Part shown: positions 43,198-52,098 of the stretch, in pieces
How the letters are laid out: every line of letters starts with the position of its first letter
How positions within the stretch are numbered: the stretch's first letter is position 1
Assembly (NCBI GenBank): GCA_035547695.1
Contig: DASZUK010000001.1
Span: 62,001-126,000, forward strand
DNA from: DASZUK01 sp035547695
GTDB lineage: Bacteria > Actinomycetota > Acidimicrobiia > Acidimicrobiales > RAAP-2
DNA: 64,000 bases
Direction of reading: 5' to 3'
Program-made: the position numbers and the translations under genes
Notes under the pieces: model-generated
What the model saw: only the letters and a program-made list of their open reading frames with translations
What the model was told of the DNA's origin: nothing
The model's database searches: none

Positions 43198-44367
43198 GTG
43201 AAGAACCTCAAGTCGTGGTGCGCCGCGGTCGGCGCTGGCTCCCTGGTGAGCGCCGGGCTGCTGGTCGGGGGGCCGGCGGCCCTCGGCGGTTCGGCGGTGG
43301 CCGGCGCCGCGGCCACGCCGCTCAAGATCGCCCTGGTCATCCCGGTGACCGGCACCGGCGCCATTCCTCGCATCTACGAGGACCCGGTGAAGATGGCGGT
43401 GGCCAACCTGAAGAAGAAGGGCGTCAAGGTGACCGAGACGGTCTACGACGCCGGCCTCACCCCGCAGCAGGCCATCACCGCCACCCAGGACGCGCTGCAG
43501 TCGAAGCCGTCCGTCATCATCGGCCTGCCGGTCATCCCGCAGATCCTGGCGGTGACCAAGATGCTGGACAAGGCCCAGGTGCCGTTGCTGCAACTGTCGG
43601 CCGGTGACGAGTCCGACTACACCGGCACCACCAAGGGGGCCAGCCAGTGGTCGTTCCGGGTCGGCATCGCCAACTCGGTGGAGGCCGCCGCCGGGGCCCA
43701 GTACATCGTCAACAAGCTGGGCAAGAAGAACGTCGGCATCATGTACGAGACCGCCGACCCTCCGGGGTCCGAGGTCGACGCCATCACCAAGGTGGTGAAC
43801 CAGGCCGGCGGCAAGGTGGTGGCCACACAGGGCTACAGCTACGCGGCCACAGACCTCACCGAGCAGGTGCTGGCCATGAAGACAGCCCAGGCCATCTTCA
43901 ACTGGGGCTACCCCGACAACATCTCGCTGGCCCTGAAGCAGCAGTTCCAGAACAACATCACCGTGCCCACCATGTCGTCGCAGAGCGGCGTCACCGGCTA
44001 CCTGGACGGGCTGTTCACAGACCCCACACAACTGGTCAACTTCTACTCGGCCGCCACCTGCAACCCGGAGGGGCAGCAGAACGCCAAGCTGTACGCCTGG
44101 GCCAAGCAGTTCAAGAAGCAGTTCGGGTTCACACCGGACATGAACTCGGCCGAGGCCTACGACGCCGTCAACATCGCCCAGGCCGCGGTCAGCCCCGGCG
44201 GCGGCGCCAAGGCGGTGTTGAAGCGGCTGGAGACCAAGCCCTTCTCCGGGCTCTGCCAGACCACCTACAAGGCGGACGCCCAGCACAACATGGGGCACAC
44301 CGGGGTGGTCATCGGGTTCAAGACCAAGACCCCGCAGACCATGTACAGCTACACCGCCAAGCCCTGA
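43198..44367 (+). CDS. Branched-chain-amino-acid-type ABC substrate-binding protein (LivK-like)
   Basis: A 389-residue secreted protein. The signal peptide covers about 1-39 with an AGAAA cleavage region and no lipobox. The mature protein follows the Peripla_BP_6 pattern (LKIALVIPVTGTGAIPRIYEDPVKMAVANL, QQAITATQDALQ, NVGIMYETADPPGSE, SAEAYDAVNIAQ). It has at least six ACA codons. Though Liv-like, such proteins in catabolic clusters often bind aromatic acids or amides. It heads a complete set of permease and ATPase genes. Confidence 0.9.
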   Translation: MKNLKSWCAAVGAGSLVSAGLLVGGPAALGGSAVAGAAATPLKIALVIPVTGTGAIPRIYEDPVKMAVANLKKKGVKVTETVYDAGLTPQQAITATQDALQSKPSVIIGLPVIPQILAVTKMLDKAQVPLLQLSAGDESDYTGTTKGASQWSFRVGIANSVEAAAGAQYIVNKLGKKNVGIMYETADPPGSEVDAITKVVNQAGGKVVATQGYSYAATDLTEQVLAMKTAQAIFNWGYPDNISLALKQQFQNNITVPTMSSQSGVTGYLDGLFTDPTQLVNFYSAATCNPEGQQNAKLYAWAKQFKKQFGFTPDMNSAEAYDAVNIAQAAVSPGGGAKAVLKRLETKPFSGLCQTTYKADAQHNMGHTGVVIGFKTKTPQTMYSYTAKP

Positions 44368-44431
44368 CCCGGCCCGGGAACGGAAGCGGTCGGGGGGAAC
44401 GGAAGCGGTAGAGACGATCCGTCAGCCTCGA

Positions 44432-44473
44432 CGGGGCCACCTGTGGACGCCCCCCTCGCCACAGGTGGCCCCG
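44432..44473 (+). terminator. Strong hairpin after LivK-like gene
   Basis: CGGGGCCACCTGTGG (44432-44446) pairs perfectly with CCACAGGTGGCCCCG (44459-44473) around a 12-base loop: a 15-bp stem 65 bases after the stop. It can act as an attenuator or an mRNA-protecting hairpin, giving more binding protein than permease. Confidence 0.75.
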
Positions 44474-44562
44474 CCGGGGTGCCGGCGCCGGGGCCGGCCA
44501 TCGGGGGCCGGCTACCGGGGGCAGCAGGAGGGGGAGCAGCGGGAGGGGGAGGGGAGCACCAC

Positions 44563-45438
44563 ATGGGTCGGTTCGTGACCCTCACGGCCAGCGGGGTGGC
44601 GCAGGGGTCGGCCTACGCCCTGGTGGCCCTCGGGTTCATCGTCGTCTACAAGGCCACCAGCATCCTGAACTTCGCCCAGGGCGCCCTGGTGTCCCTCGGC
44701 GCCTACCTCGGGATCTGGACCATCGTCCAGGGCGGCCTGCCCACCGGCCTGAGCTACGTGCTGGTCCTGGTGCTGATGGCCCTGGGCGGGGTGGTGCTGG
44801 AGCGGGCCATCCACCTCCCCCTGCGCCGCCGGCCCCCGCTGGTGGTGGTCATCGCCACCCTGGCCGCCGGCCTGGCCATCCAGGACCTGCTGCAGCTTTG
44901 GCAGGGGGCCGCCCCCAAGAGCCTGCCGGCCCCGTTCGGTAACGGGGTCATCCACCTGCTGGGCGGCGAGGTCCCCTACCAGGACGTCCTGGTCGTGGTC
45001 GTCACCCTGGTCGTGTTCGCCGGGTTCTCCCTGGTGTTCCAGCGCACCGCCGTCGGCCGGCAGCTCCGGGCCATCGCCGACAACCCCACCGTGGCCGCCC
45101 TGCAGGGCATCAAGGTCCGGCGGATGGCCATCCTGTCGTTCGCCGCCGGGAGCTGCCTCGCCGGACTGGCCGGCCTGATGATCGGCCCGCTGTCCTCCGT
45201 CAGCCCCGGCATGGGCTTCGAGGCCATGATCACCGGCTTCGCCGCCGCCGTCATCGGCGGCTTCGGCCGCATCTGGGGCACCGTGGTCGGCGGCCTGGTC
45301 ATCGGCCTGGCCGGCCAGTGGGGCGCCGGCTACATCGCCTACCAGTTCCAGGACATGTACCCCTACATCCTGATGATCCTGGTCATCGCCGTCCTGCCCC
45401 GCGGCCTCTTCGGGAGCGAGATCAGTGAGCGTGTCTGA
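44563..45438 (+). CDS. livH: Liv-type ABC importer permease (LivH-like)
   Basis: A 291-residue permease of the branched-chain amino-acid class with about eight hydrophobic helices and the coupling loop VGRQLRAIADNPTVAALQGI. The IGGFGRIWGTVVGG motif is typical of LivH. ATG 44563 lies behind a purine-rich GGAGGGGGAGGGGAGC stretch. It overlaps the LivM-like gene by 14 bases. Substrate unknown, despite the symbol. Confidence 0.9.
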   Translation: MGRFVTLTASGVAQGSAYALVALGFIVVYKATSILNFAQGALVSLGAYLGIWTIVQGGLPTGLSYVLVLVLMALGGVVLERAIHLPLRRRPPLVVVIATLAAGLAIQDLLQLWQGAAPKSLPAPFGNGVIHLLGGEVPYQDVLVVVVTLVVFAGFSLVFQRTAVGRQLRAIADNPTVAALQGIKVRRMAILSFAAGSCLAGLAGLMIGPLSSVSPGMGFEAMITGFAAAVIGGFGRIWGTVVGGLVIGLAGQWGAGYIAYQFQDMYPYILMILVIAVLPRGLFGSEISERV

Positions 45439-46711
45439 CCCCGCCACCGGCAGTGGCCGCACCGACGGCCAGCCAGCCGGCAGGGGCCATACCGCCGGCG
45501 AGCCAGCCGGCAGGGGCCGTACCACCGGCCGGCCGGGCGGCGGGGGAGGGGCGGTGCTGCCCGGCGGCGACCTGCTGGCCCCGCTGCGGGAGCGGCTGTT
45601 CCGCCCCGTGGCGGCCGGTGCTGCCCGGGCGGCCGCGGGTGGGTCGGCCGGGTCGGAGCGGCCGGGTCCGGGGCGGACCTGGCCGCAGTGGGCCCGGCTG
45701 GCCGGCTTCCTGGTGGTCGCCGCCCTGGTCCCCCTGGTGATCTCCGGGGCCTACCAGTTGGGGGTGGCCACCCTGGTGCTGGTCTACGTGGTGGTGTCCC
45801 TCGGGTTCTACCTGGTGTTCTGCCTCACCGGCCAGTTCGCGTTCTCGCAGGCCGCCATGTTCGGGCTGGGGGCCTACGTCGGGGCCTGGGCCGACCGGTT
45901 CACCGGGTTCTGGCTCAGCCTGGTCGTCGCGGTGGCCATCACCGCGGCGGTGGCCGCCCTGTTCCTGCTGCTGGTCCGCCGGGCGTCGGAGCTGTACTTC
46001 GCCATCGCCACCCTCGGGTTCGCCGAGGTGGCCATCTTGGTGTTCCAGAACTGGACCGCCTTCACCGGGTCCGGCGGCGAGGTGCAGTTGACCGCGGGCA
46101 TCGCGGTGTTCGGCGCCGTGGTGGACACCCCGGCCGGGCAGTTCTGGCTGGCCCTCGGCTTCGCCGGGGTGGCCCTGATCCTGGTCAAGCTGGTCGAGCT
46201 GTCCCCGATGCGCCGGGAGGCCATCGCCGTCCGGGACCACGAGCGGGTGGCGCTGGGGATGGGGGTCAACACCCTGCGGGTCCGGGTGGTCATGTTCGCC
46301 CTCGGCTCCGCCTTCGCCGCCGCCGCCGGCAGCCTGTTCGCCACCACCCAGGGCTTCGTGGACCCCGACTCCTTCGCGGTCAGCCTGGGCATCGACATCT
46401 TCCTGATCGTCATCCTGGGCGGCGTCGGGTCCATGTGGGGCACCGTGGTCGGGTCCGTCTTCGTGGTCGCCCTGCCCGAGATCGCCCGGCCGGCCGCCAT
46501 CTACTCGGACCTGATCTTCTCCTGCTGCCTGCTGGTGGTCATCTTCCTGCTCCCCCAGGGCTTCGGCGGCATCCTCCACCAGGCCCGGACCGCCCTGGCC
46601 GTCCGTCGAGGTGCCGCCGGGTCGGCCGCCACGGCCACCGCTGCCGGCACCGCCGGCCTGGCCAGCACAGCCGGCACCACCGGCACCGCCGGGACCGAGG
46701 AGGCGCGGTGA
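45425..46711 (+). CDS. livM: Liv-type ABC importer permease (LivM-like)
   Basis: A 428-residue permease. An 85-residue, Gly/Pro/Arg-rich N-terminal extension with QPAGRG/EPAGRG repeats precedes about ten hydrophobic helices. LivM hallmarks are FCLTGQFAFSQAAMFGLGAYVGA and ILGGVGSMWGTVVGS. The tail (GTAGLASTAGTTGTAGT) is low-complexity. It heterodimerises with the LivH-like subunit. The start GTG 45425 and the GTGA overlap with the ATPase gene show a tightly packed operon. Confidence 0.9.
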   Translation: MSVSDPATGSGRTDGQPAGRGHTAGEPAGRGRTTGRPGGGGGAVLPGGDLLAPLRERLFRPVAAGAARAAAGGSAGSERPGPGRTWPQWARLAGFLVVAALVPLVISGAYQLGVATLVLVYVVVSLGFYLVFCLTGQFAFSQAAMFGLGAYVGAWADRFTGFWLSLVVAVAITAAVAALFLLLVRRASELYFAIATLGFAEVAILVFQNWTAFTGSGGEVQLTAGIAVFGAVVDTPAGQFWLALGFAGVALILVKLVELSPMRREAIAVRDHERVALGMGVNTLRVRVVMFALGSAFAAAAGSLFATTQGFVDPDSFAVSLGIDIFLIVILGGVGSMWGTVVGSVFVVALPEIARPAAIYSDLIFSCCLLVVIFLLPQGFGGILHQARTALAVRRGAAGSAATATAAGTAGLASTAGTTGTAGTEEAR

Positions 46712-47475
46712 GCGGCGGGCTGGTCACCACGGACCTGACCGTGGCGTTCGGCGACGTGGTCGCCGTCGACGCGGTGTCCCTGGCCATCCCCGGCGTGGGC
46801 TGCAACGGGCTCATCGGCCCCAACGGGTCCGGCAAGACCACGTTCTTGAACGCGGTGTCCGGTTTCGTCCGGGCGTCGGGGTCGGTGACGGTGGACGGCC
46901 GCCCGGTCGCCCTGGGCCGGCCGCGGGCCGCGGTGGCCTGCGGGCTGTCCCGGACGTTCCAGACCCCGCAGACCTTCGCCAACCTGACCTGCCGGGAGAA
47001 CGTGCTGCTGGGGATGAGCCAGGAGGGGCGCACCGGGTTGACGGTGACCTGGGTGCTGCGGCCGGTGCTGGCCCGGGCCGAGCAGGCCCGCCGCGAGCGG
47101 GCGGCCGCCCTGCTGGAGCTGGTCAACCTGGCCGGCCGGGCCGACGACCTGGCCGGCGCCCTGTCCTACGGCGAGCAGCGCCGGCTGGAGATCGCCCGGG
47201 CACTGGCCACCGGCCCGAAGATGGTGCTGCTGGACGAGCCGGCCGCCGGGCTCAACCAGCGGGAGACCGAGCAGCTCGCCGACCTGATCGAGCAGATCCG
47301 GGACGGCGGCGTCGCCTTCTTCCTGATCGAGCACAAGCTGGACTTCGTCACCCGGCTGTGCGACCAGGTCTCCGTGCTGGCCCTGGGCCGGGTCATCGCC
47401 GGCGGCCCCCCCGACGAGGTGCTGCGGGACCGCCAGGTCATGGACGCCTACCTCGGGATGCGGTCCCGTGCTTGA
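46708..47475 (+). CDS. livG: Liv-type ABC importer ATPase (LivG-like)
   Basis: A 255-residue ATPase. Walker A GPNGSGKTT (about 38-46), signature ALSYGEQRRLEIA, Walker B MVLLDEPAAGLN, and the H-loop IEHKLDFV. LivG is usually recognised by the LSYG signature and the AGLN D-loop, both present. GTG 46708 overlaps the LivM stop. The 3' end overlaps the LivF gene by 8 bases. Confidence 0.93.
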   Translation: MSGGLVTTDLTVAFGDVVAVDAVSLAIPGVGCNGLIGPNGSGKTTFLNAVSGFVRASGSVTVDGRPVALGRPRAAVACGLSRTFQTPQTFANLTCRENVLLGMSQEGRTGLTVTWVLRPVLARAEQARRERAAALLELVNLAGRADDLAGALSYGEQRRLEIARALATGPKMVLLDEPAAGLNQRETEQLADLIEQIRDGGVAFFLIEHKLDFVTRLCDQVSVLALGRVIAGGPPDEVLRDRQVMDAYLGMRSRA

Positions 47476-48292
47476 CGTCACCGACCTCCGGGTCCGCTAC
47501 GGCGCGGTGGTGGCCGCCGACGGGGTGTCGGTCACCGTCGGCGACGGCGACTGTGTCTGCCTGCTCGGGCCGAACGGCGCCGGGAAGTCGTCCACCATCA
47601 AGGCCGTCTCCGGGCAGGTGGACCACCGGGGGACGGTCCGGTTCGATGACCGCGACCTGAAGGGCGTCGCCGCCGAGGACCGGGCCCGGCTCGGCATGGT
47701 GCAGGTGCCGGAGGGCCGGCAACTGTTCCCCAGCCTGACCGTGCACGAGAACCTGCTCGTCGGCCAGCCCGCCCGGGGGGGCCGGCCGGCCATCTTCTCG
47801 GTCGACGACGTCTACGACCTGTTCCCGCCGCTGGCTCCCCTCCGGGGCCGCCGGGCCTGGGCGCTGTCCGGCGGCGAGCAGCAGATGGTGGCCATCGGCC
47901 GCGGCCTGGTCGGGTCCCCCCGGCTGCTGATGCTGGACGAGCCCTCCCTGGGGCTGGCCCCGAAGATCACCGACGTGGTGTTCGACACCCTGGTCCAGAT
48001 CCGCAGCCGGGTGGCCATCCTGCTGGTGGAGCAGAACACCGCCCTGGCCCTGGAGGTCTGCGACCGCGGCTACGTGCTGTCCTCCGGCCGGGTGGTCATG
48101 GAGGGGCCCACCGCGGAGCTGGCCGACCGGTCCCGGCTGCTGAGCAGCTACCTGGGCCAGGAGGACACCGCGGCCGAGGAGGAGATGGTGCACGAGCTGC
48201 AGGCCCACGGCCTGGACACCGGGGGCCCCGCCACCGGGCCCGGGCCTGGGTCCGGGTCCGGGTCCGGGCCCGGGCAGGGCTTGGCGCAGTGA
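47468..48292 (+). CDS. livF: Liv-type ABC importer ATPase (LivF-like)
   Basis: A 274-residue ATPase. Walker A GPNGAGKSS, signature ALSGGEQQMVAIGRGL, Walker B LLMLDEPSLGLAPK and H-loop VEQNTALAL are all LivF-typical, as is VPEGRQLFPSLTV. The last 25 residues are a Gly/Pro/Ser repeat tail (PGPGSGSGSGPG). With LivG it forms the ATPase pair. Its stop overlaps the SDR start by 4 bases, linking transport to an oxidoreductase. Confidence 0.93.
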   Translation: MLDVTDLRVRYGAVVAADGVSVTVGDGDCVCLLGPNGAGKSSTIKAVSGQVDHRGTVRFDDRDLKGVAAEDRARLGMVQVPEGRQLFPSLTVHENLLVGQPARGGRPAIFSVDDVYDLFPPLAPLRGRRAWALSGGEQQMVAIGRGLVGSPRLLMLDEPSLGLAPKITDVVFDTLVQIRSRVAILLVEQNTALALEVCDRGYVLSSGRVVMEGPTAELADRSRLLSSYLGQEDTAAEEEMVHELQAHGLDTGGPATGPGPGSGSGSGPGQGLAQ

Positions 48293-49122
48293 CCGATCCC
48301 CGCCGCTTCGACGGCCGGGTGGCGGTGGTCACCGGGGCGGCGTCCGGCGTCGGGGCCGCGACGGCGGCGCTGCTGGCCGAGCGGGGGGCGGCGGTGGTGG
48401 TGGCCGACATCGACGGCGCCGGGGCCGGGGAGGTGGCCGGGCGGATCACCTCGGCCGGCGGCCGGGCGGTGCCGATCACCGTCGACGTGGCCGACGACGC
48501 CGCGGTGGCCGACATGGTGTCGCGGACCGTGGCCGACCTCGGCCGGATCGACGTGCTGCACAACAACGCCGCCGCCCTCGGCGACGACGTGCTGGGCCGG
48601 GACACCGACGTCACCGGGGTGCCGCTGGACGTCTGGGACCGGACCCTGGCGGTGACCCTGACCGGGGCCATGCTGGGCTGCCGGTACGCGGTGCCGCACA
48701 TGCTGGCCCAGGGGTCCGGGGCCATCGTCAACACCACCTCCACCGCGGGGCAGCGCGGCGACCTGTCCCGGGTGGCCTACGGGTCGGCCAAGGCCGGGGT
48801 GATCGCCCTCACCCTGTACGTGGCCACCATGTACGGCAAGCGCGGCATCCGGTGCAACGCCGTGGCGCCGGGGCTGGTGCTGTCGCCGATCGCCCGCCGG
48901 AACATGTCCGACGAGAACCTGGCGGTGACCCGGGCCCACCAGTTGGTGGACCACCTGGGGCAGCCCGAGGACATCGCGGCCGTGGTGGCCTTCCTGGCCT
49001 CCGACGAGGCCCGGTTCGTCACCGGCCAGGTCGTCAACGCCGACGGCGGCGTGCAGGCCCACACCCCGGCCTACGCCGACTACTACCCGCAGTTCGCCGC
49101 CACCGGAAAGGGATGGCCGTGA
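48289..49122 (+). CDS. Short-chain dehydrogenase/reductase
   Basis: A 277-residue SDR. NAD motif TGAASGVGA, NNAA, catalytic Ser in TTSTAG and YGSAKAG (Tyr-Lys), C-terminal TGQVVNADGGV. It oxidises or reduces a hydroxy/keto group, probably on the compound imported by the Liv system with which it is co-transcribed. GTG 48289 overlaps the LivF stop. The convergent neighbour starts after 63 bases with no recognisable hairpin. Confidence 0.92.
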   Translation: MTDPRRFDGRVAVVTGAASGVGAATAALLAERGAAVVVADIDGAGAGEVAGRITSAGGRAVPITVDVADDAAVADMVSRTVADLGRIDVLHNNAAALGDDVLGRDTDVTGVPLDVWDRTLAVTLTGAMLGCRYAVPHMLAQGSGAIVNTTSTAGQRGDLSRVAYGSAKAGVIALTLYVATMYGKRGIRCNAVAPGLVLSPIARRNMSDENLAVTRAHQLVDHLGQPEDIAAVVAFLASDEARFVTGQVVNADGGVQAHTPAYADYYPQFAATGKGWP

Positions 49123-49185
49123 CCACCCGGACGACCCGCCGGCGGCGTGACCGCAGCGTGGCCGCGGCGGCGCAGGGGGGCCGGA

Positions 49186-49953
49186 TCAGGCCGGGGTGGG
49201 AAGGCCGCCGTCCACTTCGACGGTCTGGCCCATCACGTAGCTCGCGGCCGGGCTCAGCAGCCAACTGATGGCCGCCGCCACCTCCTCGGGCTCGGCCACG
49301 CGGCCCACCACCGACCCGCGGCCGATGGCGGCGATGTCGGCCTCGGTCCGTCCCCGGCGCAGCGCCGGGGTGGCCACGGCGCCGGGGGCCACGCAGTTGA
49401 CCCTGACCCCGGCCGGCCCGTGGTCCAGGGCCAGGGCCTTGGTCAGCCCCACCACCCCGCCCTTCGCCGCGCAGTACGCCGGGCTCCTGTGCATCCCGCG
49501 GGTCCCGGCCACCGACGCCACGTTCACCACCGCGCCGCCCCCGGCGGCCTCCATGACGGGGATGACGGCCCGGCACATCAGGAACACCGACGTCAGGGTG
49601 CGGTCCAGCACCCACCACCAGTCGGCCAGCGCCAGGTCGGCCACGGTGCCCGGCCGGCCGGCCCCCACCAGGTTGACCAGCCCGTCGATCCGGCCGAACC
49701 GGTCCAGGGCCCGGCTGACCACGGCGGCCACCGCGGCCTCGTCGCTGACGTCCGCCGGCGCGGCCAGCACCGCCGGCCCGGCGGCCGCCGAGAGCCGTTC
49801 GGCCAGCCGCCCGACCCCGTCGCCGTCGACGTCGACCAGCACCAGGTCGAACCCGGCGGCGGCCAGCGCGGCGGCCGTCGCCGCACCGATGCCGCCGGCC
49901 GCGGCCGTCAGCACCGCCACCGACCGATCGGACCGCACCGCGCAGGACCGCAT
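49186..49953 (-). CDS. Short-chain dehydrogenase/reductase with variant nucleotide motif
   Basis: A 255-residue SDR. The glycine motif reads LTAAAGGIGAA rather than TGxxxGIG: the first Gly is Ala. Asp in VDVDGD suggests NAD. Catalytic Ser is in VASVAG and Tyr/Lys in YCAAKGG. C-terminal GQTVEVDGG is standard. ATG 49953 is chosen. Only 44 bases separate it from the divergent amidohydrolase start, so their promoters must overlap. Confidence 0.9.
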   Translation of the reverse strand: MRSCAVRSDRSVAVLTAAAGGIGAATAAALAAAGFDLVLVDVDGDGVGRLAERLSAAAGPAVLAAPADVSDEAAVAAVVSRALDRFGRIDGLVNLVGAGRPGTVADLALADWWWVLDRTLTSVFLMCRAVIPVMEAAGGGAVVNVASVAGTRGMHRSPAYCAAKGGVVGLTKALALDHGPAGVRVNCVAPGAVATPALRRGRTEADIAAIGRGSVVGRVAEPEEVAAAISWLLSPAASYVMGQTVEVDGGLPTPA

Positions 49954-49997
49954 AGCGCAACGGACTCTACCGACCACCCGAACAGGAGGGAGCCGAC

Positions 49998-51194
49998 ATG
50001 CCCGTGGACTTCGGCATCGTGGACATGGACACCCATTACTACGAGCCCGACGACGCCTGGACCAGGTACCTGGAACCGGGCATGGAGGCCACCGCCCTGC
50101 ACGTCGAGCGCGACGAGGACGGCACCGCCTGCCCGTACTTCGGCGCCGACCCCATCTACCGGCTGCCGATGCTGCCCCGGGACCGCATCCAGCGGCCGGG
50201 GGCCTTCGTCGCCGACAAGGACGGCCGGTTCCTGGCGGTGCTGGACGAAGAGGAGGACTACGTGGTGCCCGGGGACATCCCCTGGTACGTCCGCCGGGAG
50301 GCCCGGCTGGAGTGGATGGACCAGAAGGGCATCGAGGCGGCCGTCCTGTGGCCCAGCCTCGGCCTGGTGGTGGAACGGCAGATGCGGTCCGATCCCGCGG
50401 CCTGCCAGGCCAACCTGCGGGCCTTCAACCGGTGGCTGGACGAGGAGTGGGGCTTCGACCACCAGGACCGGCTGTTCGCCGCCCCCTGGCTCAGCCTCTG
50501 CGACCGGGACGCGGCGGTGGCCGAGCTGGACCACGTCCTGGCCCGGGGGGCACGGGTGGTGGCGCTGCTGGCCGGGCCGGTGACAGGGCGCTCGCCCGCC
50601 GACCCCTACTTCGACCCGTTCTGGGCCCGGCTGGCCGAGGCCCGGGTCCCCGCCGCCTTCCACGCCGGCGACTTCGGGTACAACGAGATCTTCGGCACCC
50701 AGTGGGGGGAGCGGCCGTGGCGGGCTAGCTGGGAGCAGTCCCCGCTGCAGCAGGCCATCTTCTCCGGGGAGCGGCCGGTGGTGGACACCCTGGCGGCCCT
50801 GGTGCTGCACAACCTGTTCGGCCGGTTCCCCACCCTGGAGGTGCTGACCGTCGAGAACGGGTCGGCCTGGGTGCCGTACCTGTTGCGGGTGATGGACAAG
50901 GGGGCCCGCATGGGGGCCAGGGGCGAGTGGCTCGGCGGCCGCCTCGACGACGTCCCCAGCGACGTGTTCAAGCACCACGTCACGGTGGCCCCGCTGGACG
51001 ACGACGACATCCGGGGACTGGTCGACACCATCGGGGTACAACGGGTGGTGCTCGGCTCCGACTACCCTCACCCCGAAGGACTGGTGGAGCCGGTCCAATT
51101 CCTGGAGGGCATCGGGCTCGACAGAGAGGAGCTGATGCTGGTCGGCCGGGACAACGGCGCCCGGCTCCTGCAGCTCCCCCAGCAGCGGACATGA
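49998..51194 (+). CDS. Amidohydrolase-2-family hydrolase/decarboxylase
   Basis: A 398-residue Amidohydro_2 protein: GIVDMDTHYYEPDDAWTRY (metal-ligand D-x-H and the EP dyad of this group), AAFHAGDFGYN, TVENGSAWV and VVLGSDYPHPEG with the catalytic Asp. Family members hydrolyse or decarboxylate cyclic acids. ATG 49998 follows AGGAGGGAG. The paralogous regulator gene follows after 16 bases and may control it. Confidence 0.88.
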   Translation: MPVDFGIVDMDTHYYEPDDAWTRYLEPGMEATALHVERDEDGTACPYFGADPIYRLPMLPRDRIQRPGAFVADKDGRFLAVLDEEEDYVVPGDIPWYVRREARLEWMDQKGIEAAVLWPSLGLVVERQMRSDPAACQANLRAFNRWLDEEWGFDHQDRLFAAPWLSLCDRDAAVAELDHVLARGARVVALLAGPVTGRSPADPYFDPFWARLAEARVPAAFHAGDFGYNEIFGTQWGERPWRASWEQSPLQQAIFSGERPVVDTLAALVLHNLFGRFPTLEVLTVENGSAWVPYLLRVMDKGARMGARGEWLGGRLDDVPSDVFKHHVTVAPLDDDDIRGLVDTIGVQRVVLGSDYPHPEGLVEPVQFLEGIGLDREELMLVGRDNGARLLQLPQQRT

Positions 51195-51210
51195 GAGAAG
51201 GAGCGGGGTC

Positions 51211-51993
51211 GTGGCAACAGGCCCGTCCAGAGGCCGAGTGGTGGTCCGGCAGGAGAGCGTGTCGCAGTTGGTGGCCAACGTGCTGCGGGAGCGGATCGTC
51301 AGCGGTGAGCTGCCGGACGGCGCCCTCCTGGCCCGCCTCGACGACCTGATCGAGGAGTTCCAGGTCTCCAAGCCGTCCATCCGGGAGGCCCTGCGCATCC
51401 TGGAGACCGAGGGCCTGGTCACCGTCAAGCGGGGCAAGTCCGGGGGGGCCATCGTCCACGCCCCCAGCGCCCTGGGCACCGCCTACACCCTGGGGTTCCT
51501 GCTGGAGAGCCAGCAGGTCACCCTGGCGGACCTGGCCGAGGCCCTCCGGCTGCTGGAGCCGCTCTGCGCCGGGCTGTGCGCCGCCAACCACGACCCCAAG
51601 GTGCTGGCGGCCCTGGACGACCTGGTCCGGCAGACCCGGGCCAACATGGCCGACGAGCTGCAGGCCGTGTCGCTGTCCCGCCGGTTCCACGAGCAGATCG
51701 TGGCCGGCTGCGGCAACGACACCCTCATCGCCGTCCTCGGCTCCCTGGAGGCCCTGTGGTCCACCCACGAGGTGGAGTGGACCTGCCGGCTGCCCCAGGA
51801 GCGGTTCGACGACAACCGCCGGGCGGCCGGGGTGAAGGAGCACGAGCGCATCGTGAAGGCCATCGAGTCCGGTGACGCCGGCCGGGCCCAGCGGGTGATG
51901 GCCGAGCACATGAAGGACAACTACCGCATCCCCGCCGACGTCCGCGGCGACCTCAAGGTGCAGCGGCCACCGATGCCGACCGCCGTCCACTGA
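51211..51993 (+). CDS. FadR/GntR-family transcriptional regulator
   Basis: A 260-residue regulator: winged helix at about 15-80 (LVANVLRERIVSGELPDGALL, SIREALRILETEGLVTVKRG) and an FCD-like all-helical effector domain (SRRFHEQIVAGCGNDT, SLEALWSTHEVEW). It is clearly paralogous to the regulator at 22011-22913. The two share the VSKPS and GGA(V/I)VH wing sequences, so they may see similar operators. GTG 51211 follows GAAGGAG. Confidence 0.9.
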   Translation: MATGPSRGRVVVRQESVSQLVANVLRERIVSGELPDGALLARLDDLIEEFQVSKPSIREALRILETEGLVTVKRGKSGGAIVHAPSALGTAYTLGFLLESQQVTLADLAEALRLLEPLCAGLCAANHDPKVLAALDDLVRQTRANMADELQAVSLSRRFHEQIVAGCGNDTLIAVLGSLEALWSTHEVEWTCRLPQERFDDNRRAAGVKEHERIVKAIESGDAGRAQRVMAEHMKDNYRIPADVRGDLKVQRPPMPTAVH

Positions 51994-52098
51994 GCCTCCG
52001 GACCCCCGTGGCACCGTCTGCCCCGGTTGCCCAGGTTGGCTCGGGACCCCTGGCTGGGCCAGCCTCGGATGTCAACTTCGCGTAGCGAGTTACCGACA

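Noticed and set aside
14114..44367. Lipoprotein attachment for the three binding proteins
   Set aside because: Hydrophobic signal sequences are clear but no lipobox Cys is seen at the cleavage region, so they are called secreted.
43198..48292. Assignment as a true branched-chain amino-acid importer
   Set aside because: The Liv family also imports amides, urea and aromatic acids. Here the neighbours are hydrolases and SDRs, so the substrate is left open.
49998..51194. Specific assignment to gamma-resorcylate or aminocarboxymuconate-semialdehyde decarboxylase
   Set aside because: The Amidohydro_2 motifs are present but no residue seen by eye decides the substrate.
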